NCBI GenBank assembly: GCA_049487715.1
Contig: CP150571.1
Location: forward strand, 310,001 to 374,000
DNA length: 64,000 bases
Source: Pycnococcus provasolii
Taxonomy: Eukaryota > Chlorophyta > Pseudoscourfieldiophyceae > Pseudoscourfieldiales
Direction: 5' to 3'
The notes beneath the pieces were generated by a model that made no database searches, was not told where the DNA came from, and saw nothing but the letters and a program-made list of their open reading frames with translations. Positions 28,408 to 38,046 of the stretch are shown piece by piece. A program made the position numbers and the translations under genes. Numbering within the stretch: the first letter of the stretch is position 1; each line of letters starts with the position of its first letter.

Positions 28408-29886
28408 ATGAGTCATCCTCGCCGAGACAGACAGATATTCATGATGGGTAGTATGGCGCCTCGCCTTGCACGACCCATGATGCGCGTGCGACGCATAGCA
28501 GTAGCAGCAGCAGCAGCTCAACGCCGCCGTCGGGGTGGTAGTGGTAATGGTGGTAATGGTGGTAATGGTGGTAAGAATGCTTCCCCTGGCATCTCCTCCT
28601 CTGACGACTTGTACAAGTTGGAGTTCTATAATGATGGTGGGTACGATGTAGAGGATGGTATGGAGGACTGGATGTGGGACGACGTCGACACCTCCTCCTC
28701 CTCCTCCTCCGCCACTCTTACAGAAGAAGAAGACTTCTCAGAAGAATCTCTTCTTCCTTCCATCTCCACCACCAAACCAAACTCTGACAAACGCGCAAAA
28801 GTCTTATCAGGACGACCTTCTTCATCACGCGTTCTGCTCTCACACGCTCTCGACGTCGCAGAGTCAGCCGCCTCGTTAAAACCGTCAAACGTCTCATGCT
28901 TCCATTTCGCATCATCAGGAACCATATCAAACAAAAACCCGCACGTTCCCGTCGACTCCGCACTGCTGAACAAGATCACACGCCTGACGCCGTTCTACGA
29001 CCCGCATACCGCCTCTGACGTGCGCGCCGTCGTCGCGCATGTCAACGGATGGGAGCCGTGGAATGTTGACGGCAACGACATGCGAACGAAGCCAACGAAA
29101 CACACATCAGACATCGTCGTCGCAGCTGTGGGAGGACACAGTTCGCCCGAACGGATTCGCTACGCTTTTCTTCCAAGACGTGCGGTGGCCAGCCTCAACA
29201 CTGATGCCGGCAACAATGGTGCACACCCGGCTCTTGCCTCGGGTGTGACGCTGCTGGATGCCGTTGCCGTTGCTTGCGTGCAAGTTCGCCTCATGAGTCG
29301 TGCTCCAGGCGCGTCTCTCAGCCACAGATCGATCGTCGGCGCGATTCTCGCGACGGGACTGCAGCGGTCGAGCTTTGGCGACGTTGTCGTCATAAGCTCA
29401 CACGTGGCATTCGTGTACGTCGATCCAAAGCATGCACGTACACTCGAGGATGGGCTGACTTCAGTAGGGAGAGATGAGGTGGAGGTGGAACTCACGCCTC
29501 TTGGCGATGCGGCTTCTATGACTGCCATGGCGGAATCCATCATGGACATTGTCGATGATGCAGATGATGTCACGAATGACAACTCAGGTACTACTGGCGA
29601 CATCTCACGTGTGTCAGCCGCATCAGACCGCCTCGATGCCGTGCTCCCGAAAATATTCAAGGGCGTAGGTCGGAGTGACGTGGCTAAACTGGTGAAAAAG
29701 GGCCACATCGAGCTGAACCACAATCGTGCAAGAGGCGTGCCCCTGAAGCCTTCCGCAAGCCTCAGTGTAGGAGACGTCGTCAGCGTACGGCGCCATGGAC
29801 GCTTTGTCGTGAACGACATTTCTACCAGACCATCGAAAGGTGACAAGAAACCTCGCGTTGTGGTGGCGGTGGCTGTGAGTGTGTGA
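28408..29886 (+). CDS. Plastid S4-domain RNA-binding protein (PSII S4 / YlmH-like)
   Basis: 492 aa. The N-terminus is Arg/Ala-rich (about residues 1-55) with Gly-Asn repeats, consistent with a transit peptide, then an acidic Ser-rich stretch. The conserved part starts near residue 180 (LLNKITRLTPFYDPHTASDV) and contains SLSHRSIVGAILATGLQR and GDVVVISSHVAFVYVD. The last ~85 residues form an S4 domain: DAVLPKIFKGVGRSDVAKLV, KKGHIELNHNRARG and then SASLSVGDVVSVRRHGRF. This arrangement matches the cyanobacterial/plastid photosystem II S4-domain family related to YlmH. An RNA- or ribosome-binding role in the plastid is inferred from the S4 domain. Confidence 0.85.
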   Translation: MSHPRRDRQIFMMGSMAPRLARPMMRVRRIAVAAAAAQRRRRGGSGNGGNGGNGGKNASPGISSSDDLYKLEFYNDGGYDVEDGMEDWMWDDVDTSSSSSSATLTEEEDFSEESLLPSISTTKPNSDKRAKVLSGRPSSSRVLLSHALDVAESAASLKPSNVSCFHFASSGTISNKNPHVPVDSALLNKITRLTPFYDPHTASDVRAVVAHVNGWEPWNVDGNDMRTKPTKHTSDIVVAAVGGHSSPERIRYAFLPRRAVASLNTDAGNNGAHPALASGVTLLDAVAVACVQVRLMSRAPGASLSHRSIVGAILATGLQRSSFGDVVVISSHVAFVYVDPKHARTLEDGLTSVGRDEVEVELTPLGDAASMTAMAESIMDIVDDADDVTNDNSGTTGDISRVSAASDRLDAVLPKIFKGVGRSDVAKLVKKGHIELNHNRARGVPLKPSASLSVGDVVSVRRHGRFVVNDISTRPSKGDKKPRVVVAVAVSV

Positions 29887-29952
29887 AGGAGTTCAAGAGA
29901 AAGAAAAACGTTGTATGTAAATTTACAAAAGAGATGTTCATCATTATCATTT

Positions 29953-31602
29953 TTAACCAAGAGGAATGTCTGCCAGGCCGCTCTGCGGTACTGCGGGAAC
30001 GGGTGCGATGGTTGGCATCGGGGGAGGTGGAGGAGGCGACGCCGGCGGGGGAGGCGACGACGACGAGGATGGTGCTGCTGCTGCTGCTGCTGAAGATGAA
30101 GGTGGTAGCGGTGGTGGTGGTGGTGCCGCTACTGCTCCAACTGCTGCTCCAACGAGGTCGTCCTCCTCCGTCTTTGCCATTTCATCCTCCAGGAATTTGA
30201 GCCAGTTGTCAGAGAGATCTCCCACCTGCTTCACGCTAGTCACACCACCCACAATACTCTTCAATCCAAACGCCGCGAGGCTGAGAGGGGCTCCGGCAAC
30301 CTTGCCAACAGTTCCCATCACCCCGGACTTTTTCAGCGTGGCCACCGCCGCCTTCAGACGTGCCGACTCGGCATCGCCCGCCGAGAACACCCTCAGCGCT
30401 AGTGCGACGACATCATCGGACAGGCGTCGCTCGAGTAGCGCGAGCACCACCTGCATGGCAACGCGCGAGTCCACCGCCGCGCCATTGCCTTGTCCATCCT
30501 CTCGCCCGAGCTGTTTCGCGAGCACCTCGTCGAGTGCGCGCCTCGCCCGCGCCTCGTTCTGCGACGCCGTGAGTGCCGCGGCGCGAAACTCCGCCGCCTC
30601 CTGCGTGGCTTTCTGCACAGTTTTCTGCGCCTCGTCGACGCGCGCCCTGCACGACGCGGCATCTGAAGCAGCCGCGGCGGCGGCAGACTGAAGGTTTCTC
30701 ACCTCCGCCTTGGCGTGTGCAAGTTCCCTTCTCTGGCGCTCGCCGCGCTCCGCTTCGGCAGTGAGTGCGCCGAGCGCACGCTGCAGGTTTGCCACTTCCG
30801 TGTCGCGCTCGTTGACTTCGTCTTGGAGTGTGGTGACTCGCGCATCCGCGTCGTCTGCACGTTGTTTTTGAGCCTTGAGTTCCTGCAAAACTTCCGCGCG
30901 AGCCGCTTCGAGTGCCGACCTTTGCTTCTGCTCGGCGTTCGACGCTTCCGTGTCTGCGCGAGATGCCTCTTCTTCCTCCTTGTCAAGAAGGTGCTGTCGC
31001 ATGCGCGCCGCCTGTCTTTCGAGGTGTTCGTTAGCCTTTTTCAGCCGTTCGATTTCCAAAGCGAGTTCCGAAGATGCGCTTGCGTCTGCGGCGGCTTGAG
31101 ACGACGACGACGACGATGTTGTTGTTGTTAAAGAGGCCTGTTGTTGTTTGCTTAGTTTGGTTTCAGCAGCTTTCGCGCGTGCTTCCCAAGCAGCGAGCGC
31201 CGCGGCGTGTCCCTTTTCTAACTTTGCGATTTGCGCCTTGTGTTCAGACAGTTGTTGTGTCATGGTTTGTTCTGCGTTGAGCGCACGCGTTTCCGTGGTT
31301 TTCAGTTGCGTATTTAACGACGCGAGTTCATCCTTGATCAGCTTTTGTTGTTGTGCTGACGACGGTGACTGTGTGTCGCTGCTAACCCCAACCACGCTGT
31401 GCATCATGGGCGCGGGTGACGCCGAAATGGGCGCGGGTAACGACGCCGCTGGCAAGGATGAAGCCGGAAAGGATGAAGCAGAGGATGAAGCAGAGGACGA
31501 AGCAGAGTTGCGCGACGCTTCGAGACGAGCTTTGAGGGCACTCAGTCCACTCAAACCACCACCACCACCACCACCACCACCACCAGTAGTACTGGACGCC
31601 AT
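29953..31602 (-). CDS. Coiled-coil protein of unknown function
   Basis: 549 aa from the ATG at 31602. It has a Gly run and Ser/Ala-rich N-terminus, then ~300 residues of heptad-rich coiled coil (about 75-390: KLIKDELASLNTQLKTTETR, RLKKANEHLERQAARMRQHL). A globular helical part follows (AMQVVLALLERRLSDDVVAL, DNWLKFLEDEMAKTEEDD), with a Pro/Ala-rich tail ending SGLADIPLG. The middle-to-end layout resembles golgin-like or cytoskeletal tethers, but I do not recognise a family. It converges on the S4-domain gene, and a telomere-type cluster lies 109-166 bp upstream of the start. Confidence 0.7.
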   Translation of the reverse strand: MASSTTGGGGGGGGGGLSGLSALKARLEASRNSASSSASSSASSFPASSLPAASLPAPISASPAPMMHSVVGVSSDTQSPSSAQQQKLIKDELASLNTQLKTTETRALNAEQTMTQQLSEHKAQIAKLEKGHAAALAAWEARAKAAETKLSKQQQASLTTTTSSSSSSQAAADASASSELALEIERLKKANEHLERQAARMRQHLLDKEEEEASRADTEASNAEQKQRSALEAARAEVLQELKAQKQRADDADARVTTLQDEVNERDTEVANLQRALGALTAEAERGERQRRELAHAKAEVRNLQSAAAAAASDAASCRARVDEAQKTVQKATQEAAEFRAAALTASQNEARARRALDEVLAKQLGREDGQGNGAAVDSRVAMQVVLALLERRLSDDVVALALRVFSAGDAESARLKAAVATLKKSGVMGTVGKVAGAPLSLAAFGLKSIVGGVTSVKQVGDLSDNWLKFLEDEMAKTEEDDLVGAAVGAVAAPPPPPLPPSSSAAAAAAPSSSSSPPPPASPPPPPPMPTIAPVPAVPQSGLADIPLG

Positions 31603-31710
31603 GGTTGTTTTGTGTTTCAAACGTCCGAGGCCGATGTTTTCCGATTTTATTTTTGCAGATGCGGAAGAAATGGAGACTCCGAGAAGAGAGGTTCAAAAAA
31701 TGCCTACCGT

Positions 31711-31768
31711 AAGGGTTAGGGTTTCGGGGATGGTTAGGGTTAGGGTTACTCATAGTTGGTTAGGGTTT
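31711..31768 (-). repeat. TTAGGG/CCCTAA cluster between divergent genes
   Basis: Three short runs (31711-31722, 31733-31747, 31760-31767) of TTAGGG units separated by unique sequence. Confidence 0.85.
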
Positions 31769-32025
31769 TTATCGTAGAGTGATAGTCGGGTCGTTGATTC
31801 ACGGGGATGGCAATTTGTTGGGAGTTTCGTATATGAGTTCAAGGGGTGTATCCCCCTAAATGTTCCCTAATGTTTTTGGGTTTTCCAAAAGGGAGGTTGG
31901 GGTCCAGGAGAGATGTTTCTTTGGGGATACCGGTTTGTTGTTTTTGCTGGTTTTATCCACTCGCCTAAGAGCCACCCGTTCTGCCGACCCTCTTTCTTCA
32001 TTCTACTGCAGGTGAAACAACAACA

Positions 32026-32442
32026 ATGTCGTCGTCATCGGCACTTCGTGGTCGTTCTCTCTCTTCACGGGCGGCTAGGGTTCCTTGTGGTCTTCCTCGT
32101 CCTTCTTGTCGTGCAATCCGTGCTGTGTCCATGAAACCGGACATCCACCCGGAATTCCACGAATCCGCAAAGGTGTACTGCAACGGGGAACTCGTCCTCG
32201 AACTTGGGGGAACCAAGGAGGAGTACGTCGTCGACGTCTGGTCGGGAAACCACCCCTTCTACACCGGAGGTGACTCCAACCTTGTGCTCGACGAAGGACG
32301 CGTGAGCAGGTTCGCGAACAGGTACGGAGGACTGGAAAGCATGTCCGCGGGAGTGAAGACGCTCAAGGACGACGTCGACGCACCCAAGGCGACGGGACCG
32401 AAGGTGGCGCGCGGCGGCAAGAAGAAGAAGGGTAAGAAGTAA
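32026..32442 (+). CDS. RPL31: Plastid 50S ribosomal protein bL31c
   Basis: 138 aa. The first ~35 residues form a transit peptide (Ser/Arg/Ala-rich, ending RAIRAVS). The mature part starts MKPDIHPEFHESAKVYCNGE, then TKEEYVVDVWSGNHPFYTGG, FANRYGGL and a Lys-rich tail. HPE(F/Y), WSGNHPFYTG and the VxRFxxRYG pattern identify bacterial-type L31. The zinc-binding cysteines are mostly absent (only CNG), so it is the C-minus type, as in plastids. Nuclear coding of this gene is typical of the green lineage, whereas red-lineage plastids keep it in the organelle genome. Confidence 0.95.
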   Translation: MSSSSALRGRSLSSRAARVPCGLPRPSCRAIRAVSMKPDIHPEFHESAKVYCNGELVLELGGTKEEYVVDVWSGNHPFYTGGDSNLVLDEGRVSRFANRYGGLESMSAGVKTLKDDVDAPKATGPKVARGGKKKKGKK

Positions 32443-33226
32443 GCAAACAAGCGTCAACAATTTGTCAGCATTTATTCGCGGATGATAAGGTCACTTCAAA
32501 TTTCCCAAGCTCCTGCTGATGGCCAACTGGTATTGGACCATTGTTTCCTACTTATCTTCCTCCAAAGAATAAGAAAAGGACAGCAAGGTGCAGTACCTAG
32601 TACACAGCACACACGATAAAGGTTTACCTGTACCGGGCGCACTTGTAGTCTCCCCTGCCACCACCACCACCACCACCGCTACCCTATATGGGCTCCGTAT
32701 CATATGGGTCAAGCTTCTTCAGCGCGCGCATCATCGCCCCCCCTGGCCCCTGGGCCTGGATGAACCAGACCGGGGAAACGAACAGGTTGTGCTCGGATTC
32801 TAGTTAGGGTTAGGGTTAGGGTTAGGCCTTCCTCCCCCCAATTTCACGTATTCTTCTCCCCTCAACTTAATTTTTTGATACCTCTACCACCAGCCTTAAG
32901 CAGCGTCGTACAGTACTGTTCACTCGTGCGTGCTCTCGAAGTGATAAGTAAGTGCTCAAGGCCATGGGAGGTAAGCAGTCAAAGGCGGACGTCGAAACAC
33001 AACAAGAACGTCGGCACGTGCGAGACAAACACTATGGTCACGACGTACGGACCTGTACCAGCGCTCGAGAAGTCAACCTCGTTCGAAAGTAAAACGTGGA
33101 CATCCCCATATAGGCACATAAATTATAACTTAAGTAATAATAAATACATCATGCATAGAACGATCCATAGATTCCTCCGCCTCCTCCTCCCTCAATACTT
33201 ATCGTAGTAGTCACGGCAATGGTTCG
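32443..33226. other. Intergenic region between convergent genes
   Basis: Contains a CCA microsatellite (about 32658-32680), four TTAGGG units (32804-32826) and otherwise unique sequence. No gene or RNA is recognised. Confidence 0.5.
32804..32826 (+). repeat. TTAGGG array (about four units)
   Basis: TTAGGG repeated on the + strand, not near an obvious start codon. Confidence 0.9.
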
Positions 33227-36200
33227 TCAAAAGTCTGCCCTTAGCGCGACGCGCTCCACGCTCGTACCTTGCACATCAGCAAAACCGGGAGGAGGCAGCG
33301 TCAAGTCCGCAACGGTCGCACCGTCGAACAGGCGATAAACCATGGCACCGCCAAGCGGTGGGTGGCCTGGTGGGTGCACAGGAGGAGCCGCCGTCATAGG
33401 CTGATCTCCGTAGTCCCTCTCGTGCTCCACGCGCATCCTCCTGTATGCATTCGCCTCATCCTCGGCGTCCCGAGCTCGTGCGCGCACCAAATATGCCCGC
33501 AGCGCTTGTGGCGTCGGCCCTGGCGCCCACAAGAAGGCGCCCTTCAAAGTGTGCGCTGCGTGCGATGCATCTTCATCCACGTCGCCACCCTGACGACGAC
33601 GCCACCACCTTGCCGCGCCGCCAGAATACACGAGCTCCTCGTCGCCGTGCATGGCGCCGTCAACAGCTGCATGCGCGTACGGCGGGCCGAGGCAATCGTC
33701 CATGCCGTCGTCGCAGTCGCCAAGCGCCGGGCGTGGGCCGTATCGCTTCCACGCAGCGGCTGCCATGGCATGGCTTCGACGAGGGCGAAGATTCGACACC
33801 GCGCCACGGAGCACCTGCGCAGACCACGTGAGCTCCTCCGCATCGGTGGGATCAAAGTTGTCCACGGCATCGTCGAGAGCATCATCCAACGCATCCTCCG
33901 ACGGCGGCTCGCCACCTTGAGCAAAAAGAAGCGAGCCAACGCTGCTCCAGCCTACGGCGGTCGTGTTGTCGCCACGGCGCACTCTGTAGCGAAAGCGAAG
34001 CGTCGTCGGGGGATCGCCTGGGAGTCGATTCACTAGTGTTGCATATCCCAGCCGGCGTCCAGCACCACCTGCCGGAACTACCTGAAAGGGAACCGCGTCG
34101 AGGAGAGGCTCGGGAGGCGCACGAGGGCGTGGTGGTGGCGAGAGGCTATGAGCTCTTGGCTCAGATGCACCAAATGTCATGGGCAATCTGTCCGTTGGCA
34201 CACTGGCTTCCTCATCAGCCAATCGACGATATTCGTCGTTGGCGAGAACACGCTCGGACGCGTCGCCAACCCCACGGCTTAAGATCTCGTGCGGTGGCTC
34301 GTTCAAGCCGTAGAAGGTTAGCGCGGACCATTCGCGGGTTACGAGTTCCACCGCCGCGAATGGGCACCCGCGGTCGTTCACAGGGTGTGTGGCGGCTGTG
34401 CGCGCATCGCCCGCACTCGGGCCATAACCTCGAGCCTCCGATGCCTCGCGTTCGGACTCCAAGCTCAGCGGAAGCGTTGCCGCCCTCGACGATTCCTCGT
34501 AGGTTGCCGGACAGGCGTCACCAAGCGCGTAGAACGTGCTTGGAATGTAGCCACACGCCGCAGCCACAGGCTCCGAGAAGGTGACGATGACGTCCACGGT
34601 TGCCGCGCGACCATGAGCAAGACCACGGACATCTGACGTCGATGACGTGTCAGATGCACGCCCCGCCGCGAATGATGTCTCAGGCGCACCCGCTCGCGCC
34701 TCGATCGACACGTGCTTGACGAATGCGCCACCCGCGGACGCCGCCGGAGTATTCAGAGCCGATGAGGTGTCGAGCGTTCCGAGCACGTGACGCGTGCGCG
34801 GTGCCTCGTTCATCGCCAACGACGACGACACTGGGTCGCCAAGGCTTTCGAGGAGGGAAGTCATCAGCATGTCACGGCGCAAACCAGCAGCCTCGCCAGG
34901 CCCACGTGGAGGTGGGGGCGGGGCGTCCTTGCCACTCTTCGCATCACGGAAGCCTGGGAGGCGCAGGCGTGCCGCCGCCACACCGTCAGCCACGCCGGCA
35001 GTGCCACCTCCCATTCCCCAGCGACGCCTCTGCTCGCGACGGTCATCCTCGGTCGCGAAGGGATCGAGATTGTGAATGCCCGAATCATCGTCGCGCCCGC
35101 ACATGAGCGATGCGCCAGCACCTCGGGCGGTGGATGCGCGCTGGCAGCGATCCATTAAACCGTATGGTTGCACGTCGCCATCGCGCGCCTCCACAATTTG
35201 GGTGCCAGGTGGCCACAACCGAAGTGCGTGAGCGTCGAATGGCCGCAGCGGTCTCGCGACGTCCGTCGCCTTGACGTCGTAAGCAAAGGCGAGCACGTGG
35301 TCCATGCCCTGCTCGCGCCTCTCCTCGTCACCCTCGAGGATGCACGCGTGATCCACGGGTGGTTGAGATGTCATCGGCATCCCATAGAAGGACGCCGTCG
35401 CGTCACCTGCGAGATTCGCCGACTCCTCGAGAGTTCGATAGCGGCTCCAACTCCGGCTCCACGGGCTAGGTCGCAGCGCGCCACCGCGGTCGATGCGCGG
35501 CATGGAAGCGCTCACGGCTTCAAAACGGTTCGAGGCCCGCGCGTACGCCGCCGCACCGGCGAACGCATCCTCCGCCGGCGCATTGGCGCGGTGTCGAAAC
35601 TGCATCGCTGCTCTGCACGTTGGTGTGGGTGCCGCTGCTGGAACTCCCGGGAAGCGCGAGGTGGAACGGAGCGCATCTACGTTGTCGCGAAGCGAGCGAA
35701 GCGGGCTGCTCGCGTCATTCTTCCAGAACTTCTTCGTCGTGCCGACACCACCTGCAACGAGCACCGCCTCATCCATTCTTGCTCTCTCGTCGTCATTCAG
35801 CCGCTCCATGCCGTGCGACGGCACGGCGCCGAAGTGCGCACGGGTGTTTAGCCTAAGGAATGCACTTGGCGTCGCGTTCGCACCGCGCCAGTCCGGTGGG
35901 ATCCAGAGTCTCACCGGCTTGTCGAACTGCACGAAGATGAAAGCGGTATCGCCACCGCGAAAGCGCCGCTCGTGTCCGTATGCGGTAGCTGTTGCCAACG
36001 GCGTTGCAGCAGCTGTGCCACCACCACGTCGCGCGGTGTTGGCGTCGTTCGCACGAGATCCAAGCCAAGCGGACACGCCACTGCTTGCGACAGCTCCAAA
36101 CTCGACGCGTCCGCCGCCTCCGAACCGTGCGCGGTGAGCAGCCTCGAGCTTGTCGAATCGCCTCAGCGTCTCTTCCGTCGCCTCCGCATCACACCGCGCG

Positions 36201-36517
36201 CCTTGTGCGCACGTGCGCTGTCTGAGCGCCCCGTCGAGTACCGCGGGCGTCGCACGTGGCTGCGCACTCGCATCCTCCGGTAGCACGCCACCGTAGACGC
36301 GTACGTCGACGACTTGCGGTGGTTCGTCGGCCCCTCTCTTGACGTCGGATCGCAGGAGTGGCGACGCTCGTTCGAAGATGGTTCGATACGACGTCGTCGT
36401 CGTTTCTGCCTGTTCGTGAACGTCGTACAGGCCGTAGAAGGACGCGGCTGACGCCTTAATCGCTCCAGCAACCACCCCCAGTACCAGTAAGCTTGTACCC
36501 TTATGAGCAAGTCGCAT
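33227..36517 (-). CDS. Large orphan protein with N-terminal signal sequence
   Basis: 1096 aa from the ATG at 36517. A hydrophobic N-terminal segment (SLLVLGVVAGAIKASA) followed by SFYGLY looks like a signal peptide or anchor, so a secreted or lumenal protein is likely. I recognise no full family. Two similar regions can be seen: residues ~65-240, with VDVRVYGGVLPEDA and later FIFVQFDKPVRLWIPP, and residues ~620-780, with KHVSIEARAGAP and later AATVDVIVTFSEPVAAACGY. Each is a beta-rich block ending in an [FV]xEPV/DKPV turn, as in SwmB/Ig-like extracellular repeats. The motif FYG[LM] occurs several times (SFYGLYDVHE, SFYGMPM, TFYGLNEPP). Low complexity is limited, and codon use and length support a real gene. 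Confidence 0.7.
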   Translation of the reverse strand: MRLAHKGTSLLVLGVVAGAIKASAASFYGLYDVHEQAETTTTSYRTIFERASPLLRSDVKRGADEPPQVVDVRVYGGVLPEDASAQPRATPAVLDGALRQRTCAQGARCDAEATEETLRRFDKLEAAHRARFGGGGRVEFGAVASSGVSAWLGSRANDANTARRGGGTAAATPLATATAYGHERRFRGGDTAFIFVQFDKPVRLWIPPDWRGANATPSAFLRLNTRAHFGAVPSHGMERLNDDERARMDEAVLVAGGVGTTKKFWKNDASSPLRSLRDNVDALRSTSRFPGVPAAAPTPTCRAAMQFRHRANAPAEDAFAGAAAYARASNRFEAVSASMPRIDRGGALRPSPWSRSWSRYRTLEESANLAGDATASFYGMPMTSQPPVDHACILEGDEERREQGMDHVLAFAYDVKATDVARPLRPFDAHALRLWPPGTQIVEARDGDVQPYGLMDRCQRASTARGAGASLMCGRDDDSGIHNLDPFATEDDRREQRRRWGMGGGTAGVADGVAAARLRLPGFRDAKSGKDAPPPPPRGPGEAAGLRRDMLMTSLLESLGDPVSSSLAMNEAPRTRHVLGTLDTSSALNTPAASAGGAFVKHVSIEARAGAPETSFAAGRASDTSSTSDVRGLAHGRAATVDVIVTFSEPVAAACGYIPSTFYALGDACPATYEESSRAATLPLSLESEREASEARGYGPSAGDARTAATHPVNDRGCPFAAVELVTREWSALTFYGLNEPPHEILSRGVGDASERVLANDEYRRLADEEASVPTDRLPMTFGASEPRAHSLSPPPRPRAPPEPLLDAVPFQVVPAGGAGRRLGYATLVNRLPGDPPTTLRFRYRVRRGDNTTAVGWSSVGSLLFAQGGEPPSEDALDDALDDAVDNFDPTDAEELTWSAQVLRGAVSNLRPRRSHAMAAAAWKRYGPRPALGDCDDGMDDCLGPPYAHAAVDGAMHGDEELVYSGGAARWWRRRQGGDVDEDASHAAHTLKGAFLWAPGPTPQALRAYLVRARARDAEDEANAYRRMRVEHERDYGDQPMTAAPPVHPPGHPPLGGAMVYRLFDGATVADLTLPPPGFADVQGTSVERVALRADF

Positions 36518-37432
36518 ATGACCTTAGTACTACATATGTAAGCGAGTCCTACTCATTGCGAACTTATTGAGCCCAGCCCACCACAACACAACACAACACA
36601 ACGCCAGCCAGCCATCCCAAAGTAACGAAGATTGATTATTGCGTGAGTGACACAACAAATGATAAAAAGGCAAATTCGTCTTGACCACCCTCGAGCAGTC
36701 GAGGTGCTGATGCTGCGCAGACGTTCGCACTGCATGCCACTTGCCAGTACCACTTCACAGTTCACTTCAGCTGTTCAGCACTTCCTTCTGGAGCTCCGGA
36801 GGGGAGGGAGTGGACTCGTCGTTGCGCGTTGCGCGCGCGTAAAGGTATGAAAGCTTGTCCGGAGCACTTGATCAGACACATCAGTGGTTTGTAAAACATC
36901 GTCTTCGTCTTCATCACTTCGGAGCACTGCCAGACTGCTGCAGCGCTGCTTCAATAAAGTTTACCATTCCATGCATGCATGCACAGCACACTTCACTTCC
37001 CTTCGCCGGCCTGCTTTGCAGTTTGCAGTTTGCGCTGTCAAAGCCTGCTTCGCCCCTTTGCAGTTTGCCAAAGCCTGCTTTAAGCCTGCTTTAAGCCTGC
37101 TTCGCTTGGATCCAAGGTGTTGTCACTGTTGTAGTTGTCCCTTCTTCTCTTCTCTTTCGCGCTCCTTCTCTCTCTCCCATCTCTCCATCTTCTCATTTCA
37201 TCTCCGCGTTTCTTATTTCATTTCATTCTTCTGGCAATCACATCGGCGGAAGGAATTCCAACGCTTGATTACAGTAAGTGAGCTCTCAGCACACTCTTAT
37301 TATTATTTACCTGTGAGGCTGTGAGTTCTGAACCTTGATTTCGCGCACTTTCTCGTGATTTCGTCACTTCCTTTCTTCTAGGAGCGAGATCGAAAGGCGT
37401 CGACGGCAAAGCAAAGCAAAGCAAAGCAAACT
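36518..37432. promoter_or_regulatory. Divergent upstream region and R-SNARE 5' leader with a probable 5'UTR intron
   Basis: The stretch contains AAGCCTGCTT and TTTGCAGTTTGCAG repeats (about 37010-37100). GATTACAGTAAGTG with donor at 37274 and TTTCTTCTAG ending at 37381 suggest a 108-nt intron in the 5' UTR of the R-SNARE gene. (GCAAA)n at 37405-37430 directly precedes the ATG. Confidence 0.55.
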
Positions 37433-37771
37433 ATGCCGCCGCCGGCCAGTGCAAATGGCGCAAGTGGTGCGTCGTCGTCAGGCCAAGCTCAGCAAAGCAC
37501 GGCGCGGCTCGAGGAGGTGTCCCTGCAGGTGGAGGACGTCAAAGGTGTCATGGTAAAGAACATCAACCGCGTCATTGAGACGAGCGAACAGCTCAGCGCC
37601 GTCGAGGACAAGTCAGAAGGCCTTCGCTTGGGCGCGCAGACGTTCCAGAGGCATAGCACGGAGCTCAAGAACGTGCTTTGGTGGCGCAACTTCAAAATCA
37701 AGGCTATCGTCGCCATTGTTGTGCTCGTCGTCGTGGGCTACATCGTCATTCCTATTTTTGTCAAGCAGTAG
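37433..37771 (+). CDS. Short R-SNARE (VAMP/synaptobrevin type) with an altered zero layer
   Basis: 112 aa. A Ser/Ala-rich start is followed by a SNARE helix (residues ~26-85: VSLQVEDVKGVMVKNINRVI, QLSAVEDKSEGLRLGAQTFQ), the juxtamembrane pair WW (WWRNFKIK) and a C-terminal membrane anchor (AIVAIVVLVVVGYIVIPIFV). Length and layout match brevin-type VAMPs without a longin domain, which act in vesicle fusion. Aligned on EDKSEGLRLGA and WW with identical spacing to synaptobrevin, the position of the central ionic-layer Arg (MRVNVDKV in VAMP) is Val here (MVKNINRV). Confidence 0.88.
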   Translation: MPPPASANGASGASSSGQAQQSTARLEEVSLQVEDVKGVMVKNINRVIETSEQLSAVEDKSEGLRLGAQTFQRHSTELKNVLWWRNFKIKAIVAIVVLVVVGYIVIPIFVKQ

Positions 37772-38046
37772 ACGCGGAGCGCGCGCGCGCGCGCGCACGC
37801 GCCTTGCTGTTTGTTTGTTTGTTTGTTCGTTCGTTCCAACTACGCGGACCAAACGCTGTAACTTTGATTTCACCTTCCATACCTTTATTATTTCGTTAAA
37901 AAAGATCCACATAATAACTCGTGTCGCACTGAATTCACGCCACACGCTCTCCATCGCGTTCACTTCTGTCACTCCTCTGCTCGCTCCTCTCGCTCCTCAC
38001 CTCTCGCTCCCTGTTGTCATCTGTGCGGCGTCGCTCGAAACACGCA

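Noticed and set aside
23632-31935. 15-mer TTGGGGATACCGGTT shared between the tRNA leader and 31921
   Set aside because: A shared 15-mer is expected by chance in 64 kb; no further similarity around it.
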